Below, piece after piece: positions 1 through 7,546 of a stretch of 52,265 nt of DNA (the first letter of the stretch is position 1; each line of letters starts with the position of its first letter). This DNA comes from Alphaproteobacteria bacterium (GTDB lineage: Bacteria; Pseudomonadota; Alphaproteobacteria; Micavibrionales; Micavibrionaceae). The notes under the pieces were generated by a model that worked only from the letters and a program-made list of their open reading frames with translations, searched no databases and was not told the DNA's origin. Location: assembly GCA_023150415.1 (NCBI GenBank), contig JAKLKY010000010.1:1-52265 (forward strand), read 5' to 3'. Position numbers and translations under genes: made by a program.

Positions 1-26
1 GCGAAGCGGCCAGAAAAAGGGAAAAA

Positions 27-683
27 ATGTATAACGCCCTGCAAATCAAATCAAAACAGCGCGTGAATGATCACGGCGAGGTTTTTACCCCCGAAAAGGT
101 GGTGAGCGCAATGCTTGACCTTGTCAGACAAGAAACCGAAAGGATCGAATCCCGCTTCCTTGAGCCTGCCTGCGGCACCGGAAATTTTCTTATTGAAGTT
201 TTACGACGCAAGCTGGACGTTGTCGAAAGTCGCTATAAAAAAAGCAAATTGGAATATGAAAGATACGCTGCGCTGGCAATCACATCGATTTACGGCGTTG
301 ATATTTTGGAGGACAATGTATTCCAGTGCCGACAACGGCTTTTTGATTATTTCGATGATCGTTATGCAACCATATACGGTAAGGACTGCAACGAAGATTG
401 CCGCAAATCCGTTAAATTTATTCTCAGCAAAAACATTTTATGGGGCGATGCTCTCACCATGAAAACCGTTTGCGGCAAGCAAGATCCTATTATTTTCTCA
501 GAATGGTCTGCCGTAAATGGAAGTATGATTAAACGCCGAGATTATTCTCTGGCGCATCTGCTGGCTTATCAGCCGATGGAAGGAATGACCCTTTTCTCCG
601 ATATGGGCGAAAGCGCGTTCATTCCCAAACCTGTAAAAGAATTCCCACTCATGCATTTTTTGAAGTTAACTGACGATGTTTAA
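27..683 (+). CDS. N6-adenine methylase-like SAM-binding protein of a restriction-modification operon
   Basis: A 218-residue protein with the N-terminal 'GEVFTP' segment typical of Eco57I/type I-like adenine methylases and a canonical SAM-binding motif I (FLEPACGTGNF, about residues 44-54). A second Rossmann acidic region follows (IYGVDI). The catalytic NPPY motif is absent, so it holds a SAM pocket without an obvious active site. Its stop overlaps the next start by 8 bp (ATGTTTAA), pointing to translational coupling with the full methylase downstream. It could be an accessory methylase subunit or a split methylase half. The purine-rich AAAGGGAAAAA before the ATG fits a ribosome binding site. 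The operon may begin left of the window. Confidence 0.7.
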   Translation: MYNALQIKSKQRVNDHGEVFTPEKVVSAMLDLVRQETERIESRFLEPACGTGNFLIEVLRRKLDVVESRYKKSKLEYERYAALAITSIYGVDILEDNVFQCRQRLFDYFDDRYATIYGKDCNEDCRKSVKFILSKNILWGDALTMKTVCGKQDPIIFSEWSAVNGSMIKRRDYSLAHLLAYQPMEGMTLFSDMGESAFIPKPVKEFPLMHFLKLTDDV

Positions 684-2187
684 AATCAATTATAACCCAG
701 ATGTACTGAGTTGCCTTGCTAATTTGAGCAGTGATGAGGTATTTACGCCGCCATTATTAGCCAATCAGATATTGGATTTATTACCAGAAGCAATCTGGGA
801 AGATAAAAACGTAAAATTTTTAGATGCTGCCTGTAAGTCAGGGGTGTTTTTGCGTGAAATTGCTAAAAGATTAATTGTGGGACTTGAAAAAGAAATCCCA
901 GATTTGCAAAAGCGCCTCGATCATATTTTTTCTAATCAAATTTACGGCATCGCTATCACGGAAATGACCTCGCTTCTTTCTCGCCGCTCAACCTACTGTT
1001 CTAAGAAAGCAGATGGGAAATATTCTGTTACAGGCACCTTCAAAAAAGAAGAAGGAAATATTCTTTTTAAACGTACAGAGCATGCTTGGAAAAACGGAAA
1101 ATGTGAATTCTGCGGCGCCAGCCAAGGAGCTTATGATCGTGAGGGAGAATTAGAAACTCACGCTTATCAATTCATCCATACAGACAAACCAGAAAGGATA
1201 TTTAACATGAGGTTCGACGTTATTGTTGGGAACCCGCCATACCAAATGGGGTCTGATGGCGGCACACGCGACATTCCTATTTATAACAAGTTTGTAGAGC
1301 AAGCCAAAAAGCTCCAACCACGTTATCTTTCGATGATTATTCCTTCACGCTGGATGGCAAGCGGGTTAGGTTTGACTGATTTTCGCCGCTCAATGCTGGA
1401 GGACAGGCGTGTCCGTAAATTGGTGGACTATCCGGTCGCAAGCGAAGTATTTCCAGGCGTGGAAGTCAAAGGCGGCGTTTGTTATTTCCTTTGGGAGCGA
1501 GATTCGGAAGGTGATTGCGCGGTTACGACGGTACGCGGTGACGATCTATCAGGACCAGTCGACCGGAATCTGGCCGAGCATGATGTATTTGTGCGCGACA
1601 GCCGCGCCCTCGATATTTTACGCAAGGTTCAAAGCAGGCAAGAGCCGTCACTGATGGAAATCTTGTCAGTGGACAAGGAGTTTGGCTGGACATCTAATTT
1701 CAGCGGCTTTCATAATAAGGAGAGGCCCGGCGATGTGCCGATCTACTATATCAGCAAGACAAAGAGAAGCAGTGGCTGGATTGAGCGTTCAGCGATTGAG
1801 AAAAGTATTCAGCTTGTTGATACATGGAAAGTGATGATCCCCCAAGCCTACGGTGCTGGCGAAGGCATTCCGCATCAAATCTTGGGTCAGCCCTTTGTTA
1901 CTCCTAACCCATCGGTTTGCACACAAACGTATCTATTTGTTCATGTGGGCAGTAAGAAGGCTGCCCAGAGCGTTGAAAGTTATGTTCGCACGAGATTCCT
2001 ACGCTTCTTAGTTTCCATGAGAAAAATTACTCAACATGCGACGCGCTCAACCTATACATGGGTTCCGCAACAGACATGGGATCGCACATGGACAGATGAG
2101 GATCTATACAAGAAATACCGCCTGAGTAAAGACGATATTGCCTTCATTGAATCGAGAGTTCGTGCGATGGATTCAGGCGATGAGTAA
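676..2187 (+). CDS. Eco57I-type DNA adenine methyltransferase
   Basis: A 503-residue protein with a DEVFTP segment at its N-terminus, a variant SAM motif I (FLDAACKSGVF; the usual DPACGSG is altered), a Cys-x2-Cys pair (CEFC, about residue 145) and the catalytic motif VGNPPYQ near residue 185. The C-terminal half resembles the target-recognition region of Eco57I-family methylases. It probably methylates adenine to protect DNA from the helicase-nuclease encoded next. Its stop overlaps the downstream start by 8 bp (ATGAGTAA), the same arrangement as at its own start. Confidence 0.8.
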   Translation: MFKINYNPDVLSCLANLSSDEVFTPPLLANQILDLLPEAIWEDKNVKFLDAACKSGVFLREIAKRLIVGLEKEIPDLQKRLDHIFSNQIYGIAITEMTSLLSRRSTYCSKKADGKYSVTGTFKKEEGNILFKRTEHAWKNGKCEFCGASQGAYDREGELETHAYQFIHTDKPERIFNMRFDVIVGNPPYQMGSDGGTRDIPIYNKFVEQAKKLQPRYLSMIIPSRWMASGLGLTDFRRSMLEDRRVRKLVDYPVASEVFPGVEVKGGVCYFLWERDSEGDCAVTTVRGDDLSGPVDRNLAEHDVFVRDSRALDILRKVQSRQEPSLMEILSVDKEFGWTSNFSGFHNKERPGDVPIYYISKTKRSSGWIERSAIEKSIQLVDTWKVMIPQAYGAGEGIPHQILGQPFVTPNPSVCTQTYLFVHVGSKKAAQSVESYVRTRFLRFLVSMRKITQHATRSTYTWVPQQTWDRTWTDEDLYKKYRLSKDDIAFIESRVRAMDSGDE

Positions 2188-4636
2188 GGATTTTTTTCCA
2201 GCGCGTCCAGCCGCGCGTCCGACAATATATGCTTATCGAGACACGAATCCTCAATATGTGGGCCTTTTGAAGGTTGGTTTTACCAGCGTTGATGTCAAAA
2301 AACGATTAGAGCAACAATATCCAACGCTCCGTCCAGGCGCGCTCCCGTATGAAATATTGCTGGAAGAATCCGCCATGCGGAAGGATGGTAGCTCGTTTAC
2401 CGATCGTGATGTTCATCGGTATTTAAAAAAAAGAGGATTTAATAATCCTGAAGGCGAATGGTTTAAATGCACAGTAAAGGATGTTAAAGCCGCTACCATC
2501 GCCCTGCGTGACGGGATAGAGAATGAAGAAAATCGGACGCTTGATTTTGGCATGCGGCCAGAACAGGACGCTGCCGTTGAAAAAACAATGGCCTATTTCA
2601 AAAGTTCTAGAAAAGAGCGTCCCGGCAAAACGCCGCATTTCCTATGGAATGCCAAGATGCGATTTGGGAAAACTTTTGCAACATACCAGCTTGCGAAAAA
2701 AATGGGCTGGAAACGTATTCTGGTTCTGACATTCAAGCCTGCCGTGCAGAGCGCGTGGGAAGAGGATCTGCAATCTCATGTCGATTTCAAAGGCTGGCAG
2801 TTTATCTCCAGAAATAGCCTTTCTTTCGAGGATGCCGACCAGAAAAAGCCGATTGTTTGCTTTGGCTCGTTCCAAGATTATTTAGGGAAAAATGCTGCTG
2901 GCGGCATCAAGGCAAAAAATGAATGGGTGCATACCACGAATTGGGACTGTGTAGTGTTCGATGAATATCATTACGGTGCATGGCGTGAGAGTGCAAAAGA
3001 CCTTTTTGAAGCCGAGGACGATAAGGAAATCCGAGACGCCGAAGGCAAAGGCATGGAGTTTTTTGATGAAAACAATATGCCCATCACGACATCGGCATAT
3101 CTTTATCTTTCCGGCACACCATTTCGCGCCATCGCTTCCGGCGAGTTTATTGAAGAACAGATTTATAACTGGACCTATTCCGACGAACAGCGCGCGAAGG
3201 AAAGCTGGAAGGGCGAAAACAATCCTTATGAATCTTTGCCGCGTATGGTTATGCTGACATATCAATTGCCTGACTCAATCCGCGAGATCGCTATGGGCGG
3301 AGAGTTTAATCAGTTTGATTTGAACGTCTTTTTTGCGGCGGATGGCGACGGGAAAACTCTAATCCGTGGCACGTTTCTGGAAACAACGGTCGACAATTTA
3401 AAGCTGGGAGCTGAAAAACCTCCCATGCCTTTTTCCGACGCTCGGTTATTGAATTTGCTTTCCCATACCTTCTGGTTCTTGCCTTCAGTGGCGGCATGCC
3501 ATGCGATGGAAAATCTACTCAAGCAACGACAAAACAAATTTTATCAGGATTATAAGATTATTGTAGCTGCGGGTGCTGGCGCTGGCATTGGCGTTGCAGC
3601 ATTGCCACCTATTGAAGAAGCGATGGATAATCCTCTGACGTCAAAAACCATCACGCTTTCCTGCGGTAAGCTAACGACAGGGGTTTCGGTCAAGCCGTGG
3701 ACAGGTATTCTAATGTTGCGGAATTGTTCCAGTCCAGAAACTTATTTCCAGGCAGCATTCCGTGTACAGACACCTTGGGTCATTAAAAATCCCGACAGCA
3801 CGTCGCCGAATAAGCAAGAAATCATCAAGCGAGAATGCTACGTTTTTGACTTTGCGCCGGATCGCGCTCTGCGGCAAATCGCTGATTACAGTTGCCGCCT
3901 GAATGTAAACGAGTCAAATCCTGAGAAGAAGGTTGAGGAGTTTATCCATTTTCTTCCCGTTCTTGCTTATGACGGCAGTTCTATGAAGCAAATAAATGCT
4001 GCTGGCGTTCTGGATATGGCCATGAGCGGCACAACAGCGACGCTTTTAGCGCGCCGCTGGGAAAGTGCTTTATTGGTCAATGTCGATAATAATACGCTGC
4101 AACGCCTGATGAATAATAAAGAGGCTATGGAAGCACTGATGCGGATTGAAGGTTTCAGGAACCTAAATCAAGATATTGAAACCATCATTAATAAGTCTGA
4201 GGCCATTCAAAAGGCAAAAAAAGAAGCCAATGAGCGAGACCTCACTGCCAAAGAAAAGAAGGAGTTAACGGCGGAGGAAAAAGAATATAGGAGCCTTCGT
4301 AAGCAAATTCAGGAAAAACTGATCAAATTTGCCACGAGAATACCTGTCTTTATGTATCTCACCGACTATAGAGAGCGGAGCCTCAAAGATGTTATTACGC
4401 AGCTTGAGCCGGGGCTTTTCAAAAAAGTAACGGGCCTGACCATCAAAGATTTCGATCTTTTAGTGAGCCTGGGCGTGTTCAACAGCGCCTTGATGAATGA
4501 TGCCGTCTATAAATTCAAACGATATGAAGATGCTAGTCTGGAATACACTGGCATCAATAAGCATGGCGATAGTAACATTGGCTTGTATGACACTGTTATC
4601 AGCGCCAAAGAATATCGCGGCAGCAGTGTTAGCTAA
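2180..4636 (+). CDS. GIY-YIG (T5orf172-like) nuclease fused to SF2 helicase, restriction subunit
   Basis: An upstream ATG at 2138 is possible, but ATG 2180 overlaps the methylase stop as ATGAGTAA and is preferred, giving 818 residues. The first ~100 residues carry a T5orf172/Mug113-type GIY-YIG pattern (IYAY, then LLKVGFT, a conserved Arg in VKKRL, and a late Glu in EGEWF). An SF2 helicase core follows: motif I around MRFGKTFA, DExH box in VVFDEYHYG, motif III-like YLSGTPFRA and a motif VI-like QAAFRVQTP. A Lys/Glu-rich coiled segment lies near residues 690-730. The likely role is ATP-dependent translocation with cleavage of unmodified DNA. Last gene of the operon, ending 10 bp from the convergent prophage gene. 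Confidence 0.75.
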   Translation: MSKDFFPARPAARPTIYAYRDTNPQYVGLLKVGFTSVDVKKRLEQQYPTLRPGALPYEILLEESAMRKDGSSFTDRDVHRYLKKRGFNNPEGEWFKCTVKDVKAATIALRDGIENEENRTLDFGMRPEQDAAVEKTMAYFKSSRKERPGKTPHFLWNAKMRFGKTFATYQLAKKMGWKRILVLTFKPAVQSAWEEDLQSHVDFKGWQFISRNSLSFEDADQKKPIVCFGSFQDYLGKNAAGGIKAKNEWVHTTNWDCVVFDEYHYGAWRESAKDLFEAEDDKEIRDAEGKGMEFFDENNMPITTSAYLYLSGTPFRAIASGEFIEEQIYNWTYSDEQRAKESWKGENNPYESLPRMVMLTYQLPDSIREIAMGGEFNQFDLNVFFAADGDGKTLIRGTFLETTVDNLKLGAEKPPMPFSDARLLNLLSHTFWFLPSVAACHAMENLLKQRQNKFYQDYKIIVAAGAGAGIGVAALPPIEEAMDNPLTSKTITLSCGKLTTGVSVKPWTGILMLRNCSSPETYFQAAFRVQTPWVIKNPDSTSPNKQEIIKRECYVFDFAPDRALRQIADYSCRLNVNESNPEKKVEEFIHFLPVLAYDGSSMKQINAAGVLDMAMSGTTATLLARRWESALLVNVDNNTLQRLMNNKEAMEALMRIEGFRNLNQDIETIINKSEAIQKAKKEANERDLTAKEKKELTAEEKEYRSLRKQIQEKLIKFATRIPVFMYLTDYRERSLKDVITQLEPGLFKKVTGLTIKDFDLLVSLGVFNSALMNDAVYKFKRYEDASLEYTGINKHGDSNIGLYDTVISAKEYRGSSVS

Positions 4637-4646
4637 AATATAGCTT

Positions 4647-5432
4647 TTATACGACGTATGGCCTGCGATGCAGGCTGTTGAAAAAATCAACGATCTTGGA
4701 AAGGTCGGCGTTTGTTAGTGGACCGGTTCCCATTGCGAAGCCATATAATTCGGAACCGCTTAACATTTTTTGTGTTCCGTGATTGGCGCTGCCAAAATTC
4801 AGCTTCCCTGTATTCGCGGCAGTTTGCGTAGTTTCAGCCGCCGTTCCGCTTACCGTAAACGTGCGAGAATTCAAGGCGGATTTATAACCGCGTGTGCCGT
4901 TGTTCCATGTAAAGACATGCAATACCGGCAGACCAATAAAAGATGTAATATTATGAAGTGAGGTCGCAAGATTTTGTGTTCCGTCCGACCTTACCAGTCG
5001 CATAAGGGGCGTTGTATTTGCTTCAATACGCCAACCAGGAACGCTGGAAGCGTTTGTTGAGCCATAAAATGTTTGTGAAGCGGATGCGCTGGCAATCAAA
5101 AATGCGGCGGCACTCCACCATGAATTTGTTAAATCAGATCGAAACTGGTTTCGAATAAAATCTGTCGTGCTTTTAATTTCTGCAAGATCGCCGCCATCTG
5201 AAATAAATTTGTTCGAGGAAAACGTCAGGTCTTCACTGTTGGCCGTGTTGTCGCGGCCAATCCAGAAATCGTATGCCGACTTAGCCAATCCATCGCTAGG
5301 AGCGTTGATTATATTCGTCCAGGTCTGGCCGGAGCCTGGATAAGAGGCTGGGACGGTTGCATCGATATGAAAGACTGTCGACGCGGGCAAGTAATGCTTC
5401 CGGCGCGGCTGTAAATTTAAAAATGATAACAT
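4647..5432 (-). CDS. Lectin/LamG-like phage structural protein
   Basis: A 261-residue protein rich in Ser, Thr, Asn and Gly with alternating hydrophobic stretches. It looks like a concanavalin A/laminin G-type beta sandwich of the kind used as a receptor- or glycan-binding phage appendage. No catalytic motif is recognised. It is the last gene of the leftward late operon, just after the spanin genes, and ends 10 bp from the convergent helicase gene. The domain assignment is by general pattern only. Confidence 0.5.
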   Translation of the reverse strand: MLSFLNLQPRRKHYLPASTVFHIDATVPASYPGSGQTWTNIINAPSDGLAKSAYDFWIGRDNTANSEDLTFSSNKFISDGGDLAEIKSTTDFIRNQFRSDLTNSWWSAAAFLIASASASQTFYGSTNASSVPGWRIEANTTPLMRLVRSDGTQNLATSLHNITSFIGLPVLHVFTWNNGTRGYKSALNSRTFTVSGTAAETTQTAANTGKLNFGSANHGTQKMLSGSELYGFAMGTGPLTNADLSKIVDFFNSLHRRPYVV

Positions 5433-5442
5433 GGGCCACCAT

Positions 5443-5691
5443 TTATTGATTGAGAGCTTGCCGAACGGAATTCAGTTTCGATTTGCAGTCGGCATGGGCG
5501 TACCAGAGGCGGGCGACCCATGCCGAGACATCGCGCTGTGTCGCGTCAGGGTTTGGCTGTGCTGGGGCGTCCTCGCAAGTCAGAAGGCTTTGCGGCACTT
5601 CTGGCCTTATCAGCCTTACTTGCGGGGTCGGTCCCGTACAGGCCGTCAATAGCATCCCGCAGAACGGGAGCAACAATACCGTCTTTTTCAT
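5443..5691 (-). CDS. Rz1-like outer-membrane spanin lipoprotein
   Basis: An 82-residue protein with a lipoprotein signal: MKK, a hydrophobic stretch and a lipobox LLTAC, so Cys18 would be lipidated. The mature part is Pro-rich. The gene starts inside the i-spanin gene (5546-5691 shared in another frame), the classic Rz/Rz1 overlapping arrangement. Its role would be fusing inner and outer membranes in the final step of host lysis, in a Gram-negative host. Confidence 0.8.
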   Translation of the reverse strand: MKKTVLLLPFCGMLLTACTGPTPQVRLIRPEVPQSLLTCEDAPAQPNPDATQRDVSAWVARLWYAHADCKSKLNSVRQALNQ

Positions 5692-5968
5692 TACTTACTC
5701 CTTCGATTTGACCTAAAAGCCGTTCAAGATTTTTGACGCGCGCGACCTGGCGGCCGCCCTCGGCCTCCAGCGCCGTGATTTTTGCCGTTGTGTCGGCCTG
5801 CAGGCCGTCCAGGACCGCCTGGTAGGTGACAAGGCTGGTGCGGGCCTGGTCGCGTTCCCGCGTCAGGGAGGCAATTTTGTGGTTCTGCCATGCCAGGAAT
5901 CCGGCCAGGGCCAAGACGACCAGGCCGAGTCCAAAGGCCCGCCAATGCTTGATTATGAAATTTATCAT
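5546..5968 (-). CDS. Rz-like inner-membrane spanin
   Basis: A 140-residue protein with one N-terminal membrane segment (about residues 10-28) followed by a long periplasmic coiled-coil-like region rich in Arg, Glu, Gln and Ala. This is the i-spanin layout. Its 3' part overlaps the lipoprotein gene in another frame, and its ATG overlaps the holin stop by 4 bp. Confidence 0.75.
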   Translation of the reverse strand: MINFIIKHWRAFGLGLVVLALAGFLAWQNHKIASLTRERDQARTSLVTYQAVLDGLQADTTAKITALEAEGGRQVARVKNLERLLGQIEGVSNEKDGIVAPVLRDAIDGLYGTDPASKADKARSAAKPSDLRGRPSTAKP

Positions 5969-6195
5969 TTTTCCTTATTCCCGTTCTTTTGAGCGGCGTA
6001 GAGGTAGGCGCCGATGGGACCGGCCGCCAGCACGCCGATATAGGTGAGGATGGATTTCAGCAGTTCGACCTCTGTCGCCCACAGAGCGTGATAAATCACC
6101 AGCAGGTTCGGCAGGATCAAAAATGCATAGAGGGAAACCCAAAAAGCCAGCGTTCGCCTAACTTTGATGGGATCATTGGAGTCCGGCTTGATCAT
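5965..6195 (-). CDS. Putative holin (two membrane segments)
   Basis: A 76-residue protein with two predicted membrane helices (about residues 15-36 and 45-66), a charged N-terminus and a basic tail (KNGNKEK). This is holin size and topology. It lies between the endolysin and spanin genes with 4-bp overlaps on both sides, so all would be made from one late transcript. Assignment rests on topology and position. Confidence 0.6.
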   Translation of the reverse strand: MIKPDSNDPIKVRRTLAFWVSLYAFLILPNLLVIYHALWATEVELLKSILTYIGVLAAGPIGAYLYAAQKNGNKEK

Positions 6196-6620
6196 GACCG
6201 CCTCCGCAATTCAAAATGAGGCATGTCATGGAGTGTGCTGTCGGCATTGTTGCCGTCAAAATCCCAATCGCCGCCCCAGCGGATGGGGACGTTTTCAAGG
6301 GAGGCTGCGGCATACATTAGTCCGGCCAGCACCGCGAACCGCTGTTTGTCCTGCCAGACGTCAATCCCATTTACATTGTAGGGATAAGGCAATAAATCGG
6401 CTGCCTCAGCTAATCCGTCATCGTTTGCCAAGTGCAGGCTGTCAGCCCTTTGGGATGCGCCAGCCTTCACCAATTCTTTCTGACGCTCTTCGTCGCGGAG
6501 GGTTTCAAGGACGGTAAAATCCATCACCTGAAATGAGAGCGCACGGCGCACGACACGCGCCATGTCCGGCGCAAGGTTTTTTAGGCGTTCCTCGGATGCC
6601 TGTGAAAATTTATAGGTCAT
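6192..6620 (-). CDS. Phage endolysin, M15-family L,D/D,D-peptidase
   Basis: A 142-residue single-domain protein resembling phage M15 peptidases: FTVLETLRDEERQKEL before the metal site, His63 in SLHLA, Asp75 in AEAADL, and the C-terminal RWGGDWDFDGN and DMPHFEL (His135) motifs. It would cleave peptide stems of peptidoglycan in a zinc-dependent way. The usual H-x6-D spacing of the first metal motif is lengthened here (H-x11-D, with NDDGL inserted). There is no signal peptide, so export would depend on the adjacent holin. Confidence 0.8.
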   Translation of the reverse strand: MTYKFSQASEERLKNLAPDMARVVRRALSFQVMDFTVLETLRDEERQKELVKAGASQRADSLHLANDDGLAEAADLLPYPYNVNGIDVWQDKQRFAVLAGLMYAAASLENVPIRWGGDWDFDGNNADSTLHDMPHFELRRRS

Positions 6621-6889
6621 GACTTTTCGTCCACTTTGTGATGAAGGGTTTTGAGATCGATTTTGACGTCGGTAAGCTGCGACTTAATGACAGCGATGTC
6701 CTCACGCATCTCTCCGACCACGCGGCGGCCGGTAACATCGTTATCGACCTGGTATTGCAGCTGGCGGATGCGTTCGTCAGTGACGGCCTGCTTTTTGACA
6801 ACCCAGGCAATCAGCTTTACGGCGGCTGTTACGACCGCCACGCTGTGCGCGAGAATTGCCAGAAGCAGTCCCCATTCGGTTGGAGACAT
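6617..6889 (-). CDS. Small membrane protein with coiled coil, first gene of lysis cassette
   Basis: A 90-residue protein with one N-terminal membrane segment (about residues 7-30) and a long charged heptad-like helix. The layout is like XhlA-type lysis accessory proteins, or an alternative holin component. Its stop overlaps the endolysin start (ATGA). Upstream lies the divergent control region of the XRE-nuclease locus, so this gene and those behind it may need their own leftward promoter or readthrough from the tailspike gene. Confidence 0.5.
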   Translation of the reverse strand: MSPTEWGLLLAILAHSVAVVTAAVKLIAWVVKKQAVTDERIRQLQYQVDNDVTGRRVVGEMREDIAVIKSQLTDVKIDLKTLHHKVDEKS

Positions 6890-6906
6890 TGGATTCCTCC
6901 TTTTCG

Positions 6907-6935
6907 TTGAGATAGTTAATGAAATGAGATAAAGT
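6907..6935 (+). promoter_or_regulatory. Candidate sigma-70 promoter for the structured RNA/XRE locus
   Basis: TTGAGA (6907-6912) lies 17 bp from TAAAGT (6930-6935). Matches to consensus are 5/6 and 4/6. Initiation about 7 bp further on would begin at the foot of the hairpin at 6940-6963. Confidence 0.4.
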
Positions 6936-6939
6936 GTTT

Positions 6940-7102
6940 GCGCTCACTCCTCAGAGTGGGTGCGGGAATGAAAAACCTGGCTCTAAGCGGATTGATACTT
7001 TCCGCGACAAGTATCGCCTTCGGTCCTTATGGCCGGGAGGCGATGCTGCATGTCCAAGGCTCCGGCCTAAAGAGCATCGTGCCGACTTAGAGCGGCTTTT
7101 TT
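6940..7102 (+). ncRNA. Candidate structured RNA or 5' leader with multi-branched fold and U-tract
   Basis: The intergenic DNA folds on paper into a hairpin (6940-6949/6954-6963, 10 bp with two G-U) and then a closed four-way junction. P1 is GCTCTAAGCGG (6980-6990) with 7082-7093, 11 bp and one bulged A. P2 is GATACTT/AAGTATC (6994-7000/7009-7015). P3 is CGGTC/GGCCG (7021-7025/7031-7035). P4 is 7040-7047/7073-7080 and contains an inner hairpin AGGC-UCCG-GCCU (7057-7068) with a UNCG-type tetraloop. A U6 run follows at 7097-7102. A 9-bp perfect pair GGCCGGGAG (7031-7039)/CTCCCGGCC (7105-7113) competes with P1 and P3, so the RNA could switch between termination and readthrough into the XRE gene. 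No known RNA family was recognised. P2 could instead be a DNA operator. Confidence 0.45.
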
Positions 7103-7133
7103 CACTCCCGGCCACCAACCGACCGGGGGGAAA

Positions 7134-7535
7134 ATGCCAAAGACCAGAAAACTGAAATCAAAAAAATCGCCAGATCATGTCGATGTCGTTATTGCAGCGG
7201 CGCTGAAAACTTTTCGCGCCTTGCGAAAGATGTCTCAAGAGCAGCTGGCAGGAGAGCTTGGCTTAACATTTCAGCAAATTCAAAAATATGAGAAAGCATA
7301 TAACCGGATATCAGCATCCCGGCTGTATAGAATTGCCTGCTTACTTGAGGTCTCAGTCCTTGATTTTTACATGGGACTTGATGGCGCCCGGCCTAAAGTT
7401 AAAGATATTTGGCTATCCGATGACGAGATTAAGCTCTTAACTGCATTCCGAAATATCCATGACAGTCCAGGACAGAAACATGCTATTAAACTTGTTAAAG
7501 ATGTTGCTAGTTATAGAATTGATGGCGACGATTAG
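7134..7535 (+). CDS. XRE-family transcriptional regulator
   Basis: A 133-residue protein with an N-terminal Lys-rich stretch, an XRE/Cro-type helix-turn-helix (about residues 20-75; MSQEQLAGELGLTFQQIQKYE is diagnostic) and a C-terminal helical tail. A GGGGGG ribosome binding site lies 3 nt before the ATG. It runs opposite to the flanking tailspike and lysis genes and is followed after 11 bp by a nuclease-like gene, so it probably controls that gene. The GATACTT dyad upstream is a possible operator. Confidence 0.85.
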   Translation: MPKTRKLKSKKSPDHVDVVIAAALKTFRALRKMSQEQLAGELGLTFQQIQKYEKAYNRISASRLYRIACLLEVSVLDFYMGLDGARPKVKDIWLSDDEIKLLTAFRNIHDSPGQKHAIKLVKDVASYRIDGDD

Positions 7536-7546
7536 AAAAAAAGAGC

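Noticed and set aside
6934-7155. 73-codon plus-strand open frame in the structured RNA region
   Set aside because: No ribosome binding site, Arg/Pro-rich, and the DNA is better explained by RNA base pairing.
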